Assembly (NCBI GenBank): GCA_038380435.1
Contig: JAWZYU010000025.1
Span: forward strand, 26,078,707 to 26,142,706
DNA length: 64,000 nt
DNA from: Ryuthela nishihirai
Taxonomy: Eukaryota; Arthropoda; Arachnida; Araneae; Heptathelidae
Direction of reading: 5' to 3'
The position numbers were made by a program, and so were the translations under genes. A model generated the notes under the pieces. The model was not told the DNA's origin. It did not search any database and worked only from the letters and a program-made list of their open reading frames with translations. Shown in pieces: positions 56,001-64,000 of this stretch; the stretch's first letter is position 1, and the number at the start of each line of letters is the position of its first letter.

Positions 56001-58516
56001 CACTGGACAACAAATTTTCATAAAAGTCATGCCTCCGAGATAAAAGTAGCCATTTCTTAAAAATTCCAAGGTGTTGAACATGAATATGACAATGAAAATG
56101 AAAAATTGGTTACGATTTCTGAGAAATTCGCAATAGTTTCTTATATAATAAAGTATCGGAATAATAATATATCGGTAAAACTCTGCTTTACTTCCGACAT
56201 CGCTTTGCCCGTCACTTGTACAGCTGCTCAGGATCATCTCTGGCAAGCATCCATCAGTAGTCAGCCAACATTGAATTGGACCAGTTTCCCTGATATTGTT
56301 TCTCCATCGTTGCAATGTCCTGGTGAAAAAGTTCACCGTGCTACTTATCACTAACCATGCCGCAGTTGTCGGGGAAGAAAGCTAAGTGGGAATGGAGAAA
56401 GTGGATCTTTAAGGACATATTGCAGCCAAGTTTGTGATACAGAGACGTGTCTTTTACCAATTTCTTTTAGTTGTCTGCCCTGACATTTCTGAGGAATTTA
56501 GTTGACACCAGACAAAACACGCCCCAAGCCTTTTTCTCGACACCCTGAAGCAGGTTGTCGAACATCTGGTCTCTAAACAGCTTGCGGATCTGAGGACCCA
56601 CAAAAATTAACTCTTTAATTTTCGCTTTGCTGTCGAGGGAATTTGTCAGCAAAGTACTTGAAAGCTGACGCAGTCCAGTCCATGGCTTTTACGAAGTTTT
56701 TCATCACACCGAGTTTGATGTGTAAGGATGGTAGCAAGATTTTGTGCATTTCTGCCAGTGCTGGGTGTTCCACATTCTTCTCTCCAACCTTCAGAGATTT
56801 CCTCTGAGGCTAGTTTCTCTTAACATAGTGCAAAATCTTTGGGTTGGGTTGTTTTACCTCTGAGCGGCACTTTTTTGCACACCATGGGCTAAAAATAGCC
56901 AGGTCACATGGACCCCCTAAGGCTCAGAGAAGGTTGGGGGAGGGGACCCACTGGAACAGCTGTTGGGAGACAGATGGTAGCCTCCCGTCAAGGCCATCCA
57001 GCGTGTTCTTTAACGTGCACAGGGTATGGCTCTCCCGCACACGGGCAAAGTCTTTGCTTGGCTATCCTATTCACATAAGAAACAGCAGTACTTCGTATAT
57101 CCCAGATGCAGACCCATCAACAGAGCCACTACCTTCAAGTCACAACAGAGATGCCAGCCGTACTTGTTGTATTGAAGACAGTTCAACAGCTGTTTTAGGT
57201 TTTTGTAGGTTTCTTTCATGTAGACAGCATGTCTGACCAGAATGGATGGAAGTCTATTTTTATTATGCAGCAACACTGCCTTGAGACTCAATTTCAAGGA
57301 GTCTATGAATAGTTGCCATTCTTGAGGGTCATGTTTGATTCCGAGGGAATTCATCAGGCCATCTACATTGGAGCAGAACACAAGATCATCTTCCTTTCTG
57401 AAGTAAGGCACAAAATGCTCATGATGAGTTCGAAATAAGTCACTCAGACATTTTCCTTGAGAAGATTCCATTAAGTCTTGATCCAAGAAACTCTGCTTTG
57501 GCCTTGGACAGCTCCAGACTGCAAACAAGATCGTTCATTTCTTCAGTGAGAATGTGTGGTGCAGATGACTCATCATGGCAGATGTATGGATCATCATTAG
57601 ACACCAAAGTCTGCAGAGAACCGGACATTGGTTAACCTCCATCCTCATCATCTGAATCGATGGAAAATTCTTTTGGAGGTTTGGGAACGGGAAGGCCTTT
57701 GCCGTGCAGAACTGGTCGGAGAGCAGATTGCGTATTCAGGTACACTATTGTCCACTTCTTTTTCCTTGTGATGCCTCCAGAAACAGGTGAAACCATGCAG
57801 AAGTAGAAGTTATTTGCATGATTGCTTGGCTCTCTCCAAACCATGCAAACAGCATTGCCACTTTTTCGCCTTTCGGCCACTTCGGAAGATTTCTTGCACA
57901 TGTAATGCAGCATATGTGTAGGGCCCAGGCCTTGTCCTGGTCCCTGATCTTGCATCCAAAATAAAATTCATATGCTGCTTTCACTATTGGAGTGATGGCC
58001 CTTTCTGGCTTCCAAACGTCACTTCCTGCAAATGTATCTGCACTATTAACACAGTTACGAGGCATCAGTACTGCAGGATTAAAACTGCAAGGATTACTTG
58101 TGTTGTACTTATGACTCAGGGACAAATGGGAGTCACTCAAAAGACTTGCTCACCCTATGAGATGTCGCTTACAACTAATGATTGTATCATCTTTTGTCCG
58201 CGATTGTAAAGCCACGATGTCATGACTCAACTACATTGCATCAGTGATGCATGGTAGTTGAGTCATGGTTAGTCAGTGTTATATGGCAAACTGAAGCAAT
58301 ACAACACCAACATGTTGCAATCTGGAGTTTAAAATACAGCCTTGTGAAATGGTTTCCTATGTACTCAATGTGAACTGAGTCATTTATACATGACCATCTC
58401 TGTCTCTCTTAAACAAGAGCCAACCGACAAATTTTATTGTCATTTTAGTTCAGCACCTCGAAATTAGTAACGATTGGCTATTTTCATTTCAAAGTCATTT
58501 TGTGTGTAGCCCTGTG
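56001..58516 (-). mobile_element. CACTG-ended DNA transposon, copy 2 (degenerate)
   Basis: The termini CACTGGACAACAAA at the left and TGTGTAGCCCTGTG at the right (mutated) are flanked by TTA / TTA, again 3 bp. The protein is on minus and broken by frameshifts: MPRNCVNSADTF, then CCITCARNLPKW and FYFCM (Cys pairs), SIDSDDEDGG, HILTEEMNDLVCSLELSKAKAE, HHEHFVPYFRKEDDLVFCSN, DLKVVALLMGLHLGYTKYCC FLCE and IKELIFVGPQIRKLFRDQMF. The frames at 58140-57745, 57628-57440, 57528-57067 and 56652-56467 are parts of it. Reverse-complement similarity to copy 1 runs end to end. Confidence 0.87.
56842..57044 (-). repeat. SINE-A, 5'-truncated, 12-bp TSD
   Basis: Tail part and half the body, ending CCCGCACACGG. 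GCAAAATCTTTG (56830-56841) and GCAAAGTCTTTG (57045-57056) flank it. Copy 1 of the host element preserves the empty site. Confidence 0.95.
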
Positions 58517-58976
58517 TTATCAATAATGTTATAAGGAATTTATTGTAAAAAAAAAAGAATGGGGCCTTAGAAGGTGTAAATATTTTAAAATGTTTTGCTT
58601 AGAGTATGGTAGGAAATGTTTGTCCTTTTATCAAAATGATGTTGGTGAGATGAACTCTAGTTATAACTTTCAATGAGACTGGTAATAGAATAGGTTTGAT
58701 GACAGAGAGAAAACTAAAGTGATGAAATTGGATCAAGTGTGTGGAGTTTCAGTGCTTTTGAATGGTTGCATCCTTGAGCAAGTTTATCAGCTTAATTACC
58801 TCATGAGTTGTGCGACAGATATTGGTAATGTGCAACATGAGTTAAACAGAAGAATAAGTATTGCTGATGGAAATTTCAAGGATCTGTGGTGATTGTTGAA
58901 AAGTAGGTGGATAGACTCAGACTAAATTTAGGCTATATAATACTTTTGTCCTTTTTAAAGTTTTCTATTATAGTGA

Positions 58977-59189
58977 TAGCCGTCCCGTGGCCGAGTGGTT
59001 AGCACGCTTGGCTACTGATCTAAGGGACCTGGGTTCGAGCCCCGGAATTAGGCATGGATGTGTGTGTCGTTTTTCTGCTGAGGTCCTGCCATCCTCTCAG
59101 ATCTCCTACTGTGGCATATAAACTGACAGGCTCCTGTCAGACCTCTGTGGCAAGCAGCTGCTTGAGGGGGTATTTATTTATTTTTATTT
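58977..59189 (+). repeat. SINE-B reference copy, TSD ATTATAGTGA
   Basis: Box A TGGCCGAGTGG (58988-58998), box B GGTTCGAGCCC (59032-59042), body, then a TATTTATTTATTTTTATTT tail. The 10-bp duplication is at 58967-58976 and 59190-59199. Head spacing (a long arm, CTAAGGGACCTG, before box B) fits a class II tRNA such as Ser or Leu. Confidence 0.94.
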
Positions 59190-59274
59190 ATTATAGTGAA
59201 ACTTGGACCTTTTCCATGAGGATATGTGATGCTTTCAATTCTAGATGTTTGTGCATCATCATGAACTGGTTAGG

Positions 59275-59663
59275 GTTGTTTTATTTCTGAGTGGAATGCT
59301 TTTGCACATAATGTACAAAATGGCCAGGTTAGAAGGACATGAACAGCTCAAAGAAGGTTAGTAAAAAGAAACCCACTATACAGCTGTTGGGAGACAGATG
59401 AAAATGCCCTATCAAGGTCATCCAGTGTGTTCTTTAATGTGTAGAGGATATGACTCTCCCAAACACAGGGCCATGATATAACATCTGATCTAACAGATGG
59501 CAGCCCTTCCTAGCCCAAAGGTGTCCCCTTTCTGACTGAAGGCAGAATGGGGTTTATGGAGATAAATCTCAATGCTCACTAATGTGGGACTCAAACCTGG
59601 GAGCATGTTATAAGTGAATTATGAGCTTGGAGTGCTACCAACTGAGCCAACCTGTCTCCAGTA
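59275..59663 (-). repeat. SINE-A copy, old but full length
   Basis: GGGTTGTTTTATTTCTGAGTGG to CTACCAACTGAGCCAACC. Diverged throughout; no clear TSD. Confidence 0.85.
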
Positions 59664-60000
59664 TCATGGATATTAGATGGTTTGAGTATTTAGTTACATA
59701 CTTTAACCATATGCTAAAAAAAACATGAGGTTAGACAAAGGAGTCATTAACCATCTTTAAGCAATATTTTATTCAAGAAGATGCTCTTTGTTTTGGCCAT
59801 GTTGCTCACATGCAGAACTATAAAACTGCAAATTCAGTTATGAGCAATGTGCCTAAAGGCCTCAGTAAAAAGGAGAGGCCTAAAATGCAGTTGGTAGAGG
59901 AGGCCAAACAGAAGTTTGTTAGAACTGGCTTGAAAAAGTGGCCAAATGCAACAGTCGTAGTTCAGAATAGATGTAGTGAAGAATTAAAAGTCTGGTAGAC

Positions 60001-60737
60001 CTCCATAGTTGCTTAAGGATTACATATGCAATCTTTAAAATTTTAATTCATAGGAAATAAAAATTCTAAAATCCTTTCTTTGGTATTCTTTAATCAGTCA
60101 CTGCAAGCTTCCAAATACTGTAATTTTGCAGCAAATCCTCCCTTTTAGCTTTTTCTAAAATTACACTCTCCAAACAATAAAATTTTGTTTCCTCCTTCAA
60201 TCATTAAACAATTATTAATTTTAAAAAATACAGTTTCACAATATATTGTACTAGTTAAATGGTTAGCTTAATTTTTTTAAATTACAAATTATATTTTCTA
60301 GATATGTGATTCTCATTAAAGACTATAATTCAACATCTGTATATCAGTGTCTTTCTTATGTGGCAATGATTGGGGGGGGGGAGCTAAATATTAATACTAG
60401 TTCCATATGACAATATTTTATTTGCCAAAATCTTAACAAGATATTTAAGAGAACAGAATGTATGGAAGTGTTTGGATTATGGATCATTGGGGTTCAGATT
60501 ATTGAAACTACTCTACTTGGAAATATTTTAATATATAATAACTTAGGTAATTCATTTTTCTTGTTAAACTTTCAATTAAAAAAATCCATTGAAAAATTGT
60601 TAAAATACTAATTTTAGTGTTCCCATAAAACAGTGCATATTCCACTGTCTTTCATTAATCTAACAGTTTAACTGTTCTGTAGTTCAATCTGTGGAATAAC
60701 ATAAAATATTACACTTAAATTTTTAGCTCCTCCAAAA
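60001..60737. other. Intronic AT-rich DNA
   Basis: A short G-run lies near 60373-60382. No other feature. Confidence 0.4.
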
Positions 60738-61120
60738 GTTGGATTATTTTACCTCTGAGCAGCACTTTCTTTTTGCACAAAATGAGCTAAATCGCTAGGT
60801 CACAAGGACCCAAAGAGTTTAGAGAAGGTTGGGAAGGAGATCCACTGGACAACTGTTAGGAGGCAGATGGTAGCCTCCTGCCATGGCCACTGAGTGTTTT
60901 CTTATGTGCATAAGGTATGACTCTCTTTCACATAGTGGGGCCACAGCTTAATATCCCATCTGACAGTGTATTTTACAAGCCCACTGGGTGTCTTCTTTCT
61001 CACCAAAGGTAGGGTGAAGTTTAATAGAAATAAATCTCATTGTAGGTATAGCTGGAACTCAAATTTGAAAATATCAAATTACACATCTGGGATACTATTG
61101 ACTGAACCAACTAATTTAAA
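60738..61120 (-). repeat. SINE-A copy, old, with head relic
   Basis: GTTGGATTATTTTACCTCTG to TATTGACTGAACCAACTAA. Highly mutated. Confidence 0.8.
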
Positions 61121-61569
61121 GGCTTAATTATATGCTTATTCATTGTGTTTGGAGTTAAAAGAAAATTATTTTACAAGTTCATCTTGATGGTATTGGTGTA
61201 GGTATCAAGATGAAGAAGCTCTTACTATTACCATTAGATTCAACAATCAACATAATTACCTTCATCTCCAAAAATAGTGAATAAGTATATAATTTAGTGT
61301 GAACAGTTTCACTCTCATTTACAAACTAGATGGAATAAAATTTTAATCTTAATCTGACTAGTAGTTCTTAGCTACTAAGCAATTCTCTCCTTAATTCTTT
61401 CAGCAGCTTCATAGCAGTTACAATTATTTTAAAATTAAAGTTTATGATTAGATTACTAAGCAATCTGAACAAATATAACAATGGCAAAAACCAAAACACT
61501 TTCATTTATTTAGTTTTATCATAAAAATTTTAACACATTTAGTAGCGATCAACAACTCTATCAGGTCAT

Positions 61570-62830
61570 GTAAAAAGTTCCAGTGCTTTTGAACCATCAT
61601 TCACACACCTGGTGTTCAGAAGTACTTTTATTCATCAAAAATAATCACCAGCACCTAGAATTATGAGGCACACAGCATCTTACTCCAACATTGCTTGAGG
61701 TCAAAAATACCCTTCTGATAGAACTGAGTATTCTTAAGGATTAAAATGTCCTGAACTCCTACTTCAAGGCATCCTGGTTAGAGTCATCTCTGCCACATAT
61801 GATTCTCCAGAACACAGAACAGGTTTTCCTTTTTCAAGCTTCTATCACATATTTTTCTAATTTTTCCAATACACCTTTTCTAAGCTTCTATCACACATCT
61901 CTGTCTTAAAGCATATGGTAATTCACCATTACCAGAAAATACTATTGTTAATTTATGTAGTCTAATGGCGAAATATCACAGGAATATAGCAAATGAAGCA
62001 GAATCTCTCATCTGAATTCGGCAATTGTGTTATGGGTCATGACAGATGTGTGTAGTCTTGGGTTATCCTGTAACAGCAGTGGCCCATGATGACTCACCCG
62101 AGCAGGCTATAACTCCTTGAGTTTAACATCTGCATGTTGTAGCATCCTTAAGTATATGGAGCAGTGACTGTTTACCCCTGCTGCAACAGTTCAAAATTCA
62201 CAATACCGGCCGCTGTCCAAAACACAGCCAACAGCACCTTGTGGGGATGCAGGTTGGGCTTTGGAGCCTTTTTCTGTGGTTCTTCCAGCAATAGCCACTG
62301 ATACAACCATCATCTGTTATCATACAGGATTCATTTTTAAGCAGACATCAGAATCCTGTGGAGTAGAGGCTCACAGTTGAGGTGTGAGAGGAGGGAATTT
62401 GTATGCTCAGCCACTGCACTTTGTTCAGTTCAGTAAAAATACAAGGAACCCATTTGTCCAACTTTCTGACCTTTTCCTGACTGGCATAGATTATTTCCAC
62501 AGTCTTAGAACAGGTATGATGCTTGTCAGCCATCTCCTTAGATGTTTGATGGGGGTCAGCCTCGAGCACTCCTGTAGGACCACATTGTCCAGAACAGCAG
62601 ATCATCCAGATATTGGGGCATCCTCCACAGTCTCATCACCTTCAATGAAACCATTTGTACCATGTCTTTGCATACAAACCACTACACTACTCTCTCTATA
62701 TGCTTTGCATATGCTATGGGTTATGGTATTTCCAAGTCTCTGATAGTGAATGACACTTGATTTTTTATATGATCTGCCCCCTAACAGACTACATTCTGAT
62801 TGGACTGTGCAAAGCAATGGAACTTTTTAC
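61570..62830 (-). pseudogene. Mariner-type transposon remnant
   Basis: The minus strand reads NGFIEGDETVEDAPISG, then LEADPHQTSKEMADKHHTCS and KVRKLDKWVPCIFTELNKVQ across two frames (62817-62602 and 62605-62348). This is the linker and pre-catalytic region of mariner (SETMAR-like) transposases. The catalytic part further left is too decayed to read. A short match to the CUB exon lies at 61919-61955. Confidence 0.82.
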
Positions 62831-62922
62831 ACAATCTAATACTTTATATGTAAATTGCACTGAATAAATTGCTTAATTATAGTAAATGATTACAGTTTTA
62901 ATACATTATCATTAAAACTCAC

Positions 62923-63342
62923 CTAAATCAAAAACAGTGTAAACTGCATTAAATCCATTTACATTACGTGGTAATGTCCTATTTGCACTCTTAAAATCCA
63001 TGGTAATATTAGGATTTTTTTCTCCAGATCTAAATTTAAGACCGGTGCAGTTTTCATTAGAACACACTTGATGACCAGAAAGAACAACACTTTTATTACG
63101 CTCACTACCATATATAATTGTAAGGTTATCTAAGCTTTGGTTTCTTATACTAATCTGTGAAAATGCTATAAAGAGCTGATAATGATTATCAGCTTGAAAA
63201 GTAACAGAACAGTTGAGTCCAGGTTCATAAGCATGCCCTTCATCTTGATTGGAACTCATGGTAAGTACTCCTCCAGATAGTTCACCATTACCAGGAAATA
63301 CTGTTGGTAATTCTTGTGTGATACAATACTCTTCAAAAGAAA
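62923..63342 (-). CDS. Gene 1 exon: CUB domain
   Basis: Acceptor TTTTTTTTTATAG ends at 63343 and donor G|GTGAGT starts at 62922. The 420-bp exon is symmetric, phase 1-1. The deduced segment begins SFEEYCITQELPTVFPGNGE and contains GLNCSVTFQADNHYQLFIAF, VCSNENCTGLKFRSG and FNAVYTVFDL. The Cys spacing and the final hydrophobic strand fit one CUB domain of about 115 residues. It has several N-glycosylation sequons (NCS, NQS, NLT, NKS, NCT, NIT, NRT), consistent with an extracellular location. An upstream exon ending in phase 1 must exist beyond 63343, since no signal peptide is present. Together with the LDLa and TM exons it suggests a NETO/LEV-10/LRP12-style receptor; the number of CUB domains cannot be known here. 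Confidence 0.93.
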
Positions 63343-63454
63343 CTATAAAAAAAAAGATTCAATTAATTTCCAAATAAACTGCATAAAATTTCTTTTAAAC
63401 TCACACATGAAAGGTAAATGGTTTCAAAATGATTATATAATAGTATATATCAGG

Positions 63455-63930
63455 GGAGTTGAAAAATAATGAGACTACTTAGTATTTGGGGATTCCTGGG
63501 TATTGGGCACTGTTTCTTTTTCAAAGTAATAAATTTCACATGCCATACATTATTTGCAGTATTCCACCCACTTCTCCAACATATTCAGTAAGTCATTTTC
63601 AGACTTCTTTCTTAGGGAATGCTATAAAGAGCTGGTAATGAAACAGAACAGTTGAGTCCAGGTTCATAAGCATATCCTTCATCTTGACAGGAACTCATGC
63701 TGTAGAAGTGGCTTTTTCGCTTCTGTTTAAGTGTGAATTTCTACTTCCATGTTTAAATCCAAGTTTCTACTTCCAAGTTTAAAATGCTCCACCATCAAAA
63801 TACTATAGCTCAGCTCTTTGCTTCTGTTCCCTTTGCATTCTGTAACAACTCTAATATTTCTTGCCCACTTTTTCCAAGCTTCTATCACATATCTCTGTCT
63901 TAAAGTATATGAAATATTGCTCTCCTATGC
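63455..63930 (-). repeat. Composite repeat: mariner C-terminal scrap and CUB-exon copy
   Basis: About 63600-63475 on minus reads LLNMLEKWVEYCK, like the mariner C-terminus. 63617-63699 duplicates CUB-exon bases 63162-63260 with an internal deletion of about 18 bp. AAGCTTCTATCACATATCTC at 63875 also recurs at about 61880. Confidence 0.65.
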
Positions 63931-64000
63931 CATCATATTATAAAATGCTGATCATATTACAAAATGAAAGACTAAAGAAAGATTCACAAACCAGATTCTA

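Larger units (their letters stand above)
58620..60000 (+). pseudogene. LINE C-terminal remnant split by two SINEs
   Basis: Broken plus-strand wording typical of the post-RT region of non-LTR elements: VYQLNYLMSCATD, ELNRRISIADGNFKDLW, then SETWTFSMRICDAF after the SINE-B, and FGHVAHMQN with SKKERPKMQLVEEAKQKFV and GLKKWPNATVVVQNR (59810-59998). Many stops; inactive. Confidence 0.82.
54004..62922 (-). other. Gene 1 intron (CUB to LDLa exon), 8.9 kb
   Basis: Bounded by GTGAGT (62922-62917) and TTTCTAG (54004). It contains CACTG-element copy 2, a hAT-like MITE, a LINE remnant, a mariner remnant, SINE-A and SINE-B copies. Open frames at 54510-54870 on both strands are not recognised. A degenerate SINE-A head lies at about 55070-55170. 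Confidence 0.85.

Overview
The window is eukaryotic nuclear DNA. It is AT-rich, has large introns with GT/AG junctions, and is crowded with mobile elements: tRNA-derived SINEs, non-LTR retrotransposons (LINEs), Tc1/mariner, hAT-like and CACTG-ended DNA elements, foldbacks and minisatellites. The mix of elements suggests an arthropod, perhaps a chelicerate such as a spider, but nothing here proves a species. No bacterial operon, CRISPR array or independent tRNA/rRNA gene is visible.

Host coding sequence is sparse and lies on the minus strand. Gene 1 (about 63.3 to 44.75 kb) is the best supported. A complete CUB-domain exon (62923-63342), an LDL-receptor class A exon (53878-54003) and a terminal exon with one transmembrane helix and a short cytoplasmic tail (44750-45120) join in frame at canonical splice sites, all in phase 1. 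The N-terminal exon(s) lie beyond the right edge. The product looks like a cell-surface CUB-LDLa receptor or co-receptor of the NETO/LEV-10/LRP12 type. Gene 2 is less certain: a long polar exon (14757-15776) with an internal repeat and a perfect 5' splice site, and a separate terminal exon (7547-7815) with a strong acceptor, stop codon and AATAAA. They may be one gene, but at least one linking exon was not found.

Layout. 0-8.5 kb: SINEs, several nested or back-to-back, a hAT-like MITE and the terminal exon. 8.8-13.2 kb: two foldback elements around a 46-47 bp minisatellite of roughly 50 units. 13.3-16.1 kb: a long inverted repeat, a SINE and the 14.8-15.8 kb exon. 16.1-24.6 kb: Tc1 and mariner remnants, a ~120 bp tandem repeat, and an I-group-like LINE disrupted by two SINEs with clear target-site duplications (TSDs). 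25-28.9 kb: tandem arrays grown inside a hAT-like MITE, an 84 bp array, a LINE scrap and a second ~120 bp array. 29.9-31.8 kb: a long-range inverted repeat. 33.25-34.48 kb: an almost complete but dead Tc1-like element with 36 residues between its second D and E. 35-44.7 kb: MITEs, nested SINEs, two large inverted repeats and AT-rich DNA without recognisable genes. 44.7-63.3 kb: gene 1, whose introns carry two inverted copies of an unusual CACTG-ended DNA transposon, one on each side of the LDLa exon, plus a pogo-like element, a hAT-like MITE, LINE remnants, a mariner remnant and SINEs.

Three SINE families are named here. SINE-A has a tRNA-like head with anticodon-position CGT, is about 388 bp long and ends in a short (AACCC)n-type tail. 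SINE-B has a tRNA-Ser/Leu-like head, is about 200 bp long and has a (TTTA)-rich tail. SINE-C is a third, degenerate tRNA-like family. The most interesting signals are the inverted CACTG elements flanking one symmetric exon, the identity of that transposon family, satellite birth inside a MITE, and SINE-into-SINE nesting.
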